Shown: positions 5,512-11,275 of the stretch, one piece after another
How the letters are laid out: the number at the start of each line of letters is the position of its first letter
How positions within the stretch are numbered: the first letter of the stretch is position 1
DNA from: JAUIGE01 sp045106685
Lineage (GTDB): Bacteria > Bacteroidota > Bacteroidia > J057
Assembly: GCA_045106685.1 (NCBI GenBank)
Contig: JBGCFB010000254.1
Coordinates: 1 to 11,275 of the forward strand
Length of the DNA stretch: 11,275 bases
Direction: 5' to 3'
Translations under genes and position numbers: made by a program
Notes under the pieces: generated by a model
The model's database searches: none
What the model saw: only the letters and a program-made list of their open reading frames with translations
What the model was told of the DNA's origin: nothing

Positions 5512-6351
5512 TTAATCGGCTTTTCGGCTCAATCGATATTGACTGGGGGAAAGCTTGAATTTTTCATGAAAAACAGCCGAAAAAGTACTGATATCCACAA
5601 AGCCCAACGAGAAGGCGATATCGGTGATGCTGTCATCTGTTGTGAGTAGGCGTTTCTCTGCCGCCAGCAAGCGACGGTTCTTGATATAGCGTGCAGGCGA
5701 TTCCGCAAATGTTCTTTTGAACTCTCGCTTGAAAGTAGACAGACTCATATTACATAAGTAGGCGAGCTGCTCAAGGCCAAGGTTGTTGTACAGGTTGTTT
5801 TCGATCGCATTTTTTAAACCAATATTGACAGGACTAAATATCTCTGAAAGTAGCTGGCGAACATTCGTATGATTTTCTGATTTTAATAAAATCAGCACTA
5901 ATTCTTTAAGTTTAAGAATGCCTAATTCTTCATCAAAAGCCTCTGGAGACTCAAAATAAATGGCAAGGTTATTCATGTATTGCTCCACGAGTTGATTTCC
6001 GATGAGCTTTTTGGGAGTAGGTACTGTGTCTAATGATAAAAAGGATGGCACCTCGTGCTTATAAATCTCTTTGAGAAGAGCAGGATAGAGAAAAACGGCG
6101 ATTGCTATACAGTTTGTATGTGCGTCATCGGAGGTGAACTCCTGAACATATCGTCCGCATTGCTTGAGGATGGCATTGTGCCGTGTGGTACGATAGGCGC
6201 CGCGCACATCATAACTCACCATCGTCCCTTCTACGATATAGAAAAAGCAGGCTATATCCTTCAGTTCATCCTGTATAAAAAACGGAGACTTAAACGAAGC
6301 CTTTTGAAACAAAGGCATTCCTTTAAATGAGATTACTCTTGACTCTACCAT
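5512..6351 (-). CDS. AraC-family transcriptional regulator
   Basis: 279 aa, the normal size for a two-domain AraC regulator. The C-terminal DNA-binding domain is complete: first helix-turn-helix LEQLAYLCNMSLSTFKREFK (193-212), the SPARYIKNRRLLAAEKRL linker helix (218-235), and second helix-turn-helix SITDIAFSLGFVDISTFSAV (241-260), ending in SPSQYR. The N-terminal 160 residues look like the cupin/ExsA-type sensing domain common in Bacteroidota (CGRYVQEF 65-72, LYPALLKEIYKHEVPSF 88-104). The ligand cannot be deduced. The ATG at 6351 is supported by a TATGTTTG box 4 nt upstream, so the transcript is probably leaderless. Neighbours: the SRPBCC gene downstream on the same strand is the most likely partner or target; the divergent lipoprotein gene across 178 nt is another candidate. 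Confidence 0.95.
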   Translation of the reverse strand: MVESRVISFKGMPLFQKASFKSPFFIQDELKDIACFFYIVEGTMVSYDVRGAYRTTRHNAILKQCGRYVQEFTSDDAHTNCIAIAVFLYPALLKEIYKHEVPSFLSLDTVPTPKKLIGNQLVEQYMNNLAIYFESPEAFDEELGILKLKELVLILLKSENHTNVRQLLSEIFSPVNIGLKNAIENNLYNNLGLEQLAYLCNMSLSTFKREFKRTFAESPARYIKNRRLLAAEKRLLTTDDSITDIAFSLGFVDISTFSAVFHEKFKLSPSQYRLSRKAD

Positions 6352-6355
6352 ACCA

Positions 6356-6363
6356 CAAACATA
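6356..6363 (-). promoter_or_regulatory. -7 promoter box for the AraC gene
   Basis: Read on the minus strand this is TATGTTTG, a perfect TAnnTTTG match, only 4 nt before the ATG at 6351. Transcription would start at or beside the start codon. No TTG at normal -33 spacing is visible, as expected if an activator is needed, though that is inference. Confidence 0.45.
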
Positions 6364-6398
6364 TTTACTTAAACTGAATATGACTTTCTGAAAAAGTT

Positions 6399-6408
6399 CA
6401 AATATTTG
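6399..6408. promoter_or_regulatory. 10-bp palindrome in the AraC/lipoprotein divergent region
   Basis: CAAATATTTG is a perfect palindrome 36 bp upstream of the minus-strand TATGTTTG box. A regulator site is possible. AT-rich palindromes of this size also occur by chance, so the assignment is weak. Confidence 0.2.
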
Positions 6409-6501
6409 GGCATTTAAATCAGCTCTATTACCATGAGCAGCTTGATAGATAATAATGTCTTTTGGCCTTTTTGTAATTAAGTAGCGTTATGCCAGATGAT
6501 C

Positions 6502-6509
6502 TATATTTG
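6502..6509 (+). promoter_or_regulatory. -7 promoter box for the 6530 lipoprotein gene
   Basis: TATATTTG matches TAnnTTTG perfectly and lies 20 nt before the ATG at 6530, followed by GAATCACCAATC, much as TATATTTGAACCAAC precedes the TRIC gene. The predicted leader is about 15-17 nt. Confidence 0.5.
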
Positions 6510-6529
6510 AATCACCAATCTCACCTCCT

Positions 6530-7309
6530 ATGAAGTTTTCCCTTCTCATCCTGCTCGTATTCCTTTTTTCCTGTCAAAAAAATGCCTCTTCTTCTGAACA
6601 AGCTGTGCAAGAAAATCCATCCCCTGACACTTCAGTTAAGGTTGTTCCCAGAAAGGCTGTTCAAGCCTTTGTGCAAAGCGATTCGGTATTGTTGGGTGAA
6701 AAGCGGATGAAAGATGGTAGCATTCGCAAAGACAATTTCCACCTGGATATCGATGCTCACCCAGAAGATTTACCCAGTTTGTATCGTGCCTATGATGTGG
6801 AGCATATCAGCAAAAGTCACAATATTTATCTGATTAAGACAAAGCAATTATATAGAAAGGCACGGACCTTCTTTCGCCTTATTCGATTTGATAAAAAGGG
6901 CAATCAAGTCGCCGCCCGGACTTTTGTGGATTATCGATATTTAAATTTGATAAAAGTCAAAAACGGATATGCTCTCGGACTTGAGAACCCTATTCCTGGA
7001 ATTGATTGGGATGAAAATGCGAGGACGTATCAGCTTCTTTTTCTAGACAAAAACTTCAAAACGCGAATACAAAAACTCCCTTGTCCTTCATCACGCGATG
7101 AAATCCTCAAACTTTCGCTAATAAACGACACGGTTAACGTTTCTGTAAGAGTGTATTTAGGCTGTACCATTTGTTACAATGCAATGATGCATTATCAGGC
7201 TCAGTTCAGTAAGGAAGGTGATTTTGTAGGAGGGAAAATATTAAGTCACTCTAACTATCCAAAAGGTGACTCGACGCTTTTTGAGAAGATAAAAGGGTGC
7301 TTGCAGTAG
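6530..7309 (+). CDS. Uncharacterised lipoprotein with a CxxC motif, 259 aa
   Basis: No known family is recognised. The N-terminus is a lipoprotein signal (MKFSLLILLVFLFSC, lipidated Cys15), followed by a Ser/Glu/Pro-rich linker (16-40) typical of outer-membrane-anchored proteins. The body (about 45-259) alternates hydrophobic strands with turn motifs such as RFDKKGNQV (119-127), FLDKNFKTR (171-179) and QFSKEGDFVG (225-234). This spacing suggests a beta-propeller-like or other all-beta fold, which is inference. Cysteines after Cys15 are C185, C212-T-I-C215 and C257. The CxxC pair in a predicted exported protein could form a disulphide or bind metal. A promoter box lies 20 nt upstream. Directly before the ATG is TCACCTCCT, which is complementary to, not matching, a ribosome-binding site. 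No terminator is evident; a repeat element follows the stop. Confidence 0.87.
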   Translation: MKFSLLILLVFLFSCQKNASSSEQAVQENPSPDTSVKVVPRKAVQAFVQSDSVLLGEKRMKDGSIRKDNFHLDIDAHPEDLPSLYRAYDVEHISKSHNIYLIKTKQLYRKARTFFRLIRFDKKGNQVAARTFVDYRYLNLIKVKNGYALGLENPIPGIDWDENARTYQLLFLDKNFKTRIQKLPCPSSRDEILKLSLINDTVNVSVRVYLGCTICYNAMMHYQAQFSKEGDFVGGKILSHSNYPKGDSTLFEKIKGCLQ

Positions 7310-7317
7310 AAGTATCG

Positions 7318-7363
7318 CGGTGGCTGAGCAGAATAGACGGTGGCTGAGCGGAGCCGAAGCCAC
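7318..7363. repeat. GGTGGCTGAGC-type dispersed repeat after the lipoprotein gene
   Basis: CGGTGGCTGAGC occurs twice, at 7318-7329 and 7338-7349, 20 bp apart. The second copy forms a hairpin with AGCCAC at 7358-7363 (stem 7340-7345/7358-7363). From memory, GGTGGCTGAGCGGAGCCGAA words recur in intergenic DNA of many Bacteroidota genomes. The first copy seems to be a truncated duplicate. Copy number in this genome cannot be seen here. Confidence 0.5.
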
Positions 7364-7384
7364 ACAAATTGTTCATTACCCATT

Positions 7385-7408
7385 GATCATGACAAATGAC
7401 CCATGATC
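7385..7408. repeat. Small inverted repeat beside the methyltransferase stop codon
   Basis: GATCATG (7385-7391) pairs with CATGATC (7402-7408) around a 10-nt loop, ending 2 nt before the methyltransferase stop codon (7411-7413). ACCCATTGATCATGAC and ACCCATGATCCAT also form an imperfect direct repeat. There is no adjoining T-run on either strand, so an intrinsic terminator is unlikely. It appears to continue the neighbouring repeat region. Confidence 0.4.
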
Positions 7409-7410
7409 CA

Positions 7411-8016
7411 TTATCGCTTCTCCAAAATCGCAAACAGCTCCTTTCCCGCTCGGTCTGGCACTGAATTATGAGATTCCTCAAATGTTCTGGCATTGAAATA
7501 AGGTTCAAAATATCCCAGGTATTCCTCCTTATCGCCGCCGAAAGGACGTTTTGTTAGGTCGCCTTTTAATGGAAAATTAAACCAGAGACCCACAAGTTTG
7601 CCGCCTGGGTTTAGTAGCTGATGCATCTTCTGGGCATAGCGTTCACGCACATTATCGACGGGCGGGAAGGAGCAGAAGAAAGTTTGTTCCAAAATCAAAT
7701 CAAAGCTGTCTTTCAATTCGAAAAAGTCTCCGTGAAGCAGCTGCGCTGAAGGGAATGTCGGCACGCGCTGCTGGAAGTTCTCCAATGGAAACCTTGAGAT
7801 GTCGAGGATGTGCGTATTGGTGAATCCTGACTGGAACAGATATTCGGCCTCATAGGCATTGCCAGCGCCTGGAATAAGGATGCGCAAGCTTTTGTTATCA
7901 AGCTGATCTGCGTATTGTTTGAGCGGTTCCGACGGAGCGCCAAGGTCCCAGCCTGTAGACTGATTTTCATAACGCTGCGACCAGTAATGTTCGAGTTCGG
8001 AGGATTGGTTAGACAT
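7411..8016 (-). CDS. TPMT-family (thiol/halide type) SAM methyltransferase
   Basis: 201 aa from the ATG at 8016; a TTG at 8037 would add seven residues and is less likely. It belongs to the TPMT family (PF05724). WDLGAPSEPL (23-32) matches the family's W-D-x-G-x-P opening. ILIPGAGNAYEA (46-57) is the SAM-binding glycine loop, D72 in HILDIS the expected ribose-binding acid, and GDFFEL (96-101) with FDLILEQTFFCSFPP (105-119) the adenine-side and catalytic region. RPFGG (157-161) and a C-terminal strand finish the fold. The family includes thiopurine, thiol and halide-ion methyltransferases; sequence alone cannot pick the acceptor, which could be a thiol, selenium compound or halide. It is cytoplasmic. 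Its ATG overlaps the last 8 nt of the ATPase gene (ATGTCTAA), so translation is probably coupled to that gene. Confidence 0.93.
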   Translation of the reverse strand: MSNQSSELEHYWSQRYENQSTGWDLGAPSEPLKQYADQLDNKSLRILIPGAGNAYEAEYLFQSGFTNTHILDISRFPLENFQQRVPTFPSAQLLHGDFFELKDSFDLILEQTFFCSFPPVDNVRERYAQKMHQLLNPGGKLVGLWFNFPLKGDLTKRPFGGDKEEYLGYFEPYFNARTFEESHNSVPDRAGKELFAILEKR

Positions 8017-9142
8017 CTGTACTGATTTTTTTAACAAACTCCCTAAAGTTAGACCGATTGATTAGCGCTTCTGTTGCCTGATATTTCTCAACAAATGTCT
8101 TTGGGAGTCTTACCTTCTTTTTAGGGCTCCATTTGAATTCATATCCATGAATTTTACCTGCAATATCTTCCACATAATCGACCTCCTGTTGCTGTCTTGT
8201 GCGCCAAAAGTAGCTACGTGCCAGACTCAGGTTATAATTGTTTTGCTTTAACCTTTCCGAAATCAAAAAATTCTCCCAAAGTGCGCCTTTATCTTGCCTG
8301 ATGGGCAACTCATTGAAATTTCCAATGACCATATTGCGGATGCCATTATCATAAAAATAAATTTTCTTATTGGTCTTTATTTCGTTTCTAAGATTTCTAC
8401 TAAAACTGCTTAATTGAAAAATCACATAGCCTTTTTCGAGAATATCAATGTAGCGCTTGACGGTGTTTTTGTCGATTTCGATGAGCTGGGATAACTCTGA
8501 GTAATTGACCTCATTACCGACTTGAAGTGCAAGCGCGCGCACTAGCTTACCCAGCACCTCAGGCTTCCTAATTTCAGCATAAGATAAAATATCTTTATAG
8601 AGGTAACTTTCTACTAGGTTTTTGAGAATTTCCTGCTCTTCTCCAGGGTGGTTGAGTACATCTGGGTAAAAACCATAGATTAAACGATTTTCTAGTTGCT
8701 GCTCTGCCTTAAGATAACCTACATGGCTTTCATATTCTTCCCAGCTAATCGGAAGAAGCTCATATTTCCATTTACGACCAGTGAGAGGCTCATTCAATTC
8801 ATGGGCTAGCGAAAAAGAAGAAGAGCCGCTTATCCAAAGTTGCACCTCTTTAAATTGATCAATAATGATTTTTAGCGTGAGACCAATGCCTTCGATTCGT
8901 TGTGCTTCGTCCACAAATACGACCGAGTGCTGCCCTATCAGGTCACGTATTTGCTCGGTATTGGGCTGTTTGAGTAATTCTCTGACTTGCGGATCGTCAC
9001 CATCAAAAAAAATAAAATTCTGGCCTTCAAGTTCTTTTCGAATCAATGTGGTTTTGCCAACTTGCCTAGGGCCAATAATCATGATAGCCTTTCCTCTGCC
9101 TACCTTTTGCTTGACAATTTCACTCAGCGTTCTATGAAACAT
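8009..9142 (-). CDS. AAA ATPase with C-terminal DUF4143 (PD-(D/E)XK-like) domain
   Basis: 377 aa, typical for the family. The ATPase domain has Walker A GPRQVGKTT (24-32), Walker B VVFVDEAQ (74-81), a sensor-like ISGSSS (104-109) and LTGRKWKYELLPISWEEY (120-137), the characteristic 'GR...L.P.S..E' motif. A winged-helix segment follows (YSELSQLIEIDKNTVKRYIDIL, 214-235). DUF4143 has YFYDNGIRN (262-270) and ENFLISERL (290-298). It also has a nuclease-like pattern, EVDYV (320-324) then GYEFKW (333-338), with D322 and E335-x-K337. These proteins are widespread and often multicopy in Bacteroidota and archaea. Their function is not established, and DNA or nucleotide handling is inferred. Two 34-bp dyads and a -7 box lie in the 114 nt upstream, so its expression is probably regulated. 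The methyltransferase gene overlaps its end. Confidence 0.96.
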   Translation of the reverse strand: MFHRTLSEIVKQKVGRGKAIMIIGPRQVGKTTLIRKELEGQNFIFFDGDDPQVRELLKQPNTEQIRDLIGQHSVVFVDEAQRIEGIGLTLKIIIDQFKEVQLWISGSSSFSLAHELNEPLTGRKWKYELLPISWEEYESHVGYLKAEQQLENRLIYGFYPDVLNHPGEEQEILKNLVESYLYKDILSYAEIRKPEVLGKLVRALALQVGNEVNYSELSQLIEIDKNTVKRYIDILEKGYVIFQLSSFSRNLRNEIKTNKKIYFYDNGIRNMVIGNFNELPIRQDKGALWENFLISERLKQNNYNLSLARSYFWRTRQQQEVDYVEDIAGKIHGYEFKWSPKKKVRLPKTFVEKYQATEALINRSNFREFVKKISTDV

Positions 9143-9158
9143 AATCGCGTATTTATGT

Positions 9159-9166
9159 CAAAAATA
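9159..9166 (-). promoter_or_regulatory. -7 promoter box for the AAA/DUF4143 gene
   Basis: On the minus strand this reads TATTTTTG, a TAnnTTTG match, 16 nt before the ATG at 9142. A TTG (plus-strand 9190-9192) lies 23 nt upstream and inside dyad 1. The box itself overlaps dyad 1 by two bases, so a protein on the dyad would be expected to block RNA polymerase. Confidence 0.5.
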
Positions 9167-9200
9167 TAACTTTTGGTGAATATAATCACCAAAAGTTATA
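9165..9200. promoter_or_regulatory. Dyad 1: perfect 15-bp inverted repeat, putative operator
   Basis: TATAACTTTTGGTGA (9165-9179) and its exact complement (9186-9200) flank the 6-nt spacer ATATAA. The 34-bp core (9166-9199) reads ATAAC-N5-GTGA-N6-TCAC-N5-GTTAT. On the minus strand it is followed by TTTTTG, so it could also act as an AT-rich terminator for the upstream 168-aa gene. The overlap with the -7 box of the ATPase gene favours an operator. Confidence 0.6.
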
Positions 9201-9231
9201 ACAAATAGTGAACATGTTCACCGTTTGTTAT
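9198..9231. promoter_or_regulatory. Dyad 2: second 34-bp dyad of the same architecture
   Basis: ATAACAAA (9198-9205) pairs with TTTGTTAT (9224-9231). The 14-bp centre GTGAACATGTTCAC (9208-9221) is a perfect palindrome. Only the TA/CG pairs between them fail. It follows the same ATAAC-N5-GTGA-N6-TCAC-N5-GTTAT plan as dyad 1, shares 2 bp with it, and its centre is 32 bp away, about three helical turns. Confidence 0.6.
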
Positions 9232-9256
9232 GTTTTTCGCACGTTCTTGGGCAACG

Positions 9257-9763
9257 TCATATTTCCTTGATTAACAAAAGTGTAGTCGAAATCGCTTCAT
9301 CAGAATAATATGGTGGCTCTTGATTGATTCCCCAGAAAAGGTTGTCTGAAGGGATCGTCCAAATGTGAAGGAAATCCCCGCTTTGAAACGAAATACGACA
9401 GCCACTTTGAATCTGGATATCACCTGAAATAAAATGCTCAATTTCTGTTTTGGTTATTTTCCCTAATTCGTTAAATGTCTTTTCATCCAAATAGTGTTTA
9501 TAGGCCCAAGTAAATGTTTTATCCAATGTCCCTTTATCGCTAAAAGTACCCTCCTGAATATGGAGAGATTCTGCGTCACCATCACAGTCGAATGTGAAGG
9601 ACTTATCATTAGAAAATGTGAGACATAATATCCCTTCTGACTCTTCATCAGGCTGGCCTTCAAAATAAAACTGTTCGATGATAGCGGACTGTATTTCCAG
9701 TCCAACGATTGTGTTGAGTATTGCTAGATTTTGTTGTTGTAAATGCGCCAGTCTGAGCTTCAT
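9257..9763 (-). CDS. Uncharacterised 168-aa cytoplasmic protein
   Basis: No family is recognised. The product has no signal peptide or membrane helix and is acidic. It opens with a short helix (LRLAHLQQQNLAILNTIVG, 3-21) and then appears beta-rich (GILCLTFSNDKSFTFDCDGD, 44-63; GCRISFQSGDFLHIWTI, 121-137). It ends SDEAISTTLLLIKEI, a helix seen in small stand-alone proteins of the immunity or SMI1/SUKH-like size range, but no motif allows that assignment. The ATG at 9761-9763 is the first in frame and is followed by continuous coding sequence. It precedes the ATPase gene on the same strand with a 114-nt gap containing two dyads, one with a T-run on this strand. The two may be separate transcripts. 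Position after a T9SS gene seems incidental. Confidence 0.8.
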   Translation of the reverse strand: MKLRLAHLQQQNLAILNTIVGLEIQSAIIEQFYFEGQPDEESEGILCLTFSNDKSFTFDCDGDAESLHIQEGTFSDKGTLDKTFTWAYKHYLDEKTFNELGKITKTEIEHFISGDIQIQSGCRISFQSGDFLHIWTIPSDNLFWGINQEPPYYSDEAISTTLLLIKEI

Positions 9764-9889
9764 TATGCTTTTTGCATCAAGTGATTGGTAAATAAAACTG
9801 ATCCCAACCTATAGTATGTTTTTCTACCATTTACACACTTCTCCAAATCGCTAATCATCATTCTGAAATCTGTAATTGACTTACTCCCT
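9764..9889. other. Intergenic gap between the T9SS gene and the 168-aa gene
   Basis: 126 nt of AT-rich sequence. I see no convincing hairpin terminator, TAnnTTTG box or Shine-Dalgarno sequence for the downstream gene, so its promoter is unidentified. The sequence contains no frame worth calling. Confidence 0.4.
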
Positions 9890-11275
9890 CTACCGCTTCA
9901 AAAACTTCTGCGTAAAGTATCGCTTTCCACTCACGTCAAAGCCGCTGATGATATACATACCAGGGTTGAGGTCGCCCACGAAAATATCGCGAGGGGCTGT
10001 ATTGTCAACTCGCAAAGCTTGCGATAGCATGCGCCTCCCTGCTAAGCTCGTGACGGTGATCTTAACGATCTGGCATTCATCACACAGGATGCTAAGATTG
10101 GTCACGACAGGATTTGGATAACAGACCACGCCGTTGACTATGGGCAGAGGAGGCTCTGGCTCGGCAGGTCTGTACGATACCCAGGGCCGCGCCTGCTTGA
10201 TGCTCAACTGACCTTCACTGGTGATTTTGTACTCAATATCCATCGCGAAATTGTCATCACCGACGGCATCGTACAGGATAGCAAATTCGTCATGAATCAC
10301 GCCCAAATATTCGCGCATCTCATTCAAATAGCGCTCCTCCATAATGAGTGTCGTATTGGGCACGAGGTTGGAGCGGCGGATGACGGTGTACTCATCACTC
10401 GACGCTGAAGAATTGTCGAGCAAAATCTCTTCCGCAATCGAGCTAGTATCCGGGTTTGTGATCAAATCTTCTCCCAGCTGAGAATTCAGATAAAAGGTAT
10501 TATGTGTTTGATAAATCGGGTCCGTGCTTACGCCCACGCCATTGGCTTTTTCATCCTTGAAATTTGGGTGACACAGAACGCCCATCGAAGCAACAAAATG
10601 GTCGATTCTGAAAAAGTCCCGCTCATCAAATGCCTCCAGATTCCACAGGCTGGCGAAGACCTGTTTGATAGATTTTGAAATATGACCTTCGTCAGGATGC
10701 TGCGTTTTGGAATCATAGAGTCCTGCTCCGCTAAAGCCCGGAAGGTCTTCATTATTGGTGCTGGAGCGACAGCGAACCGAGGTTCCCTCTGGAAATAATG
10801 CATGCATAGCAGCAAGTTCGTCCAGCATCCATTGCGGCATTTCTGCCGCTTTGATCTTCTTTCTAAAAGCCTTGAGCATGTCTTCGCGCACATCACGATC
10901 GGCCTTGAAGTCATCGTTGGAAAGGATAAACCTGGCTTCAGAAAAGAAGCCATTGTACTTCATAAATTCCTGATAAAAATAGAACGGCACACCAAAGCCG
11001 TCGGGAATCGTTCCCTCAGGAAAACCAAAAGTGCGCATGGTCGCAAGATTGGCACATTTGGCACCAAAACCGTCCGCCATGCTAAAACTGATATCACTCA
11101 ACGGCAAGATCGATGTGTAGTCCAGATTAAGCGGAGGTACTTGCTCCTCGGATGGACGCAGTTCTTCAAACCAGGCATTGACTTCCTCAAGGCTCGCCTT
11201 GCGGATGATATATTGATTCTGATCAACTTTATAATACACGAAGTCATTGAGCAGATCAGCAATCGAGTCGATCTC
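9890..11275 (-). CDS. Secreted PEP/pyruvate-binding (PPDK N-terminal type) protein with T9SS sorting domain, N-terminus beyond the window
   Basis: 461 codons are visible and the frame stays open through position 11275, so the true start and any signal peptide lie outside. Counting the first visible codon as 1, residues about 65-365 resemble the ATP/PEP-binding N-terminal domain of PEP synthase and pyruvate phosphate dikinase: GFGAKCANLATM (69-80), IPDGFGVPF (90-98), SVRCRSSTNNEDLPGFSGAG (166-185), VFASLWNLEAFDERDF (206-221) and the closing LSIKQARPW (357-365). The last 79 residues are a type A T9SS sorting domain: YPNPVVTNLSI (386-396), a GRR-turn, LNPGMYIISGF and the terminal FTQKFLKR. The protein should be exported across the outer membrane. 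The swivelling-His and PEP/pyruvate barrel domains of PPDK do not follow, so it is not a full dikinase. ATP or phosphorylated ligands outside the cell would be unusual; a binding or alternative role is inferred. Confidence 0.93.
   Translation of the reverse strand, partial: EIDSIADLLNDFVYYKVDQNQYIIRKASLEEVNAWFEELRPSEEQVPPLNLDYTSILPLSDISFSMADGFGAKCANLATMRTFGFPEGTIPDGFGVPFYFYQEFMKYNGFFSEARFILSNDDFKADRDVREDMLKAFRKKIKAAEMPQWMLDELAAMHALFPEGTSVRCRSSTNNEDLPGFSGAGLYDSKTQHPDEGHISKSIKQVFASLWNLEAFDERDFFRIDHFVASMGVLCHPNFKDEKANGVGVSTDPIYQTHNTFYLNSQLGEDLITNPDTSSIAEEILLDNSSASSDEYTVIRRSNLVPNTTLIMEERYLNEMREYLGVIHDEFAILYDAVGDDNFAMDIEYKITSEGQLSIKQARPWVSYRPAEPEPPLPIVNGVVCYPNPVVTNLSILCDECQIVKITVTSLAGRRMLSQALRVDNTAPRDIFVGDLNPGMYIISGFDVSGKRYFTQKFLKR

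Noticed and set aside
8017..8037. Longer start for the TPMT-like protein
   Set aside because: It needs a TTG codon; the ATG overlapping the ATPase stop gives a standard N-terminus and a classic coupled overlap.
9166..9199. A genuine lox-type recombination site
   Set aside because: The 13-8-13 layout and ATAACTT ends are suggestive, but no tyrosine recombinase gene is in the window. The inner arm bases differ from known lox sites, and the second dyad overlapping it fits an operator better. Kept only as an alternative within the dyad finding.
9257..9763. 168-aa protein as an immunity or antitoxin protein
   Set aside because: Size and overall look fit, but no motif supports it and no toxin is adjacent.
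10528..10953. 141-codon minus-strand frame within the PEP/pyruvate-binding gene
   Set aside because: It is an alternative frame of the same strand inside a gene with clear PPDK and T9SS motifs.
11237..11239. GTG at 11239 as the true start of the T9SS-secreted protein
   Set aside because: The frame remains open to the window edge, no signal peptide follows the GTG, and T9SS cargo needs one, so the gene must begin beyond the window.

Overview
The window looks like chromosomal DNA of a Bacteroidota bacterium, possibly of the Saprospiria/Chitinophagia side (low confidence at that level). The evidence is a C-terminal type IX secretion (T9SS) sorting domain, a DUF6090 membrane protein, lipoproteins with Bacteroidota-style lipoboxes, and repeated TAnnTTTG -7 boxes. 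Starts generally lack strong Shine-Dalgarno sequences. The intergenic repeats also resemble those scattered through Bacteroidota genomes. No tRNA, rRNA, CRISPR array or transposase gene is seen.

Layout. Positions 1-380 hold no gene but are full of palindromic and dispersed-repeat sequence. They are followed by a conserved-hypothetical gene (381-989, +), which converges with 5 nt to spare on a DUF6090 membrane protein (995-1990, -). A DUF1016/YhcG-type PD-(D/E)XK nuclease gene (2123-3145, -) is next, divergent from a TRIC/UPF0126 channel-like gene (3237-3851, +). An EGF plus DUF1566-like lipoprotein (3961-4692, +) ends at a strong terminator. On the minus strand follow an AraC regulator (5512-6351) and an exported SRPBCC protein (4846-5436), probably co-transcribed. 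An uncharacterised lipoprotein (6530-7309, +) faces away from them. The right part is all on the minus strand: an N-terminally cut T9SS-secreted PEP/pyruvate-binding protein (9890-11275), a 168-aa unknown (9257-9763), an AAA ATPase with DUF4143 (8009-9142) and a TPMT-like methyltransferase (7411-8016). The last two genes overlap by 8 nt.

Most genes look like ordinary, functionally unrelated housekeeping or accessory genes, so no complete new multi-gene system can be claimed. Two observations stand out. First, two overlapping 34-bp dyads of the same architecture (ATAAC-N5-GTGA-N6-TCAC-N5-GTTAT) lie 32 bp apart directly on the putative promoter of the AAA/DUF4143 gene. They look like a paired operator, or less likely a recombination site. 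Second, the nuclease gene sits between the real start of the TRIC gene and a diverged relic of that same start. The substitutions in the relic's coding part are all synonymous, which points to insertion or recombination at this locus.
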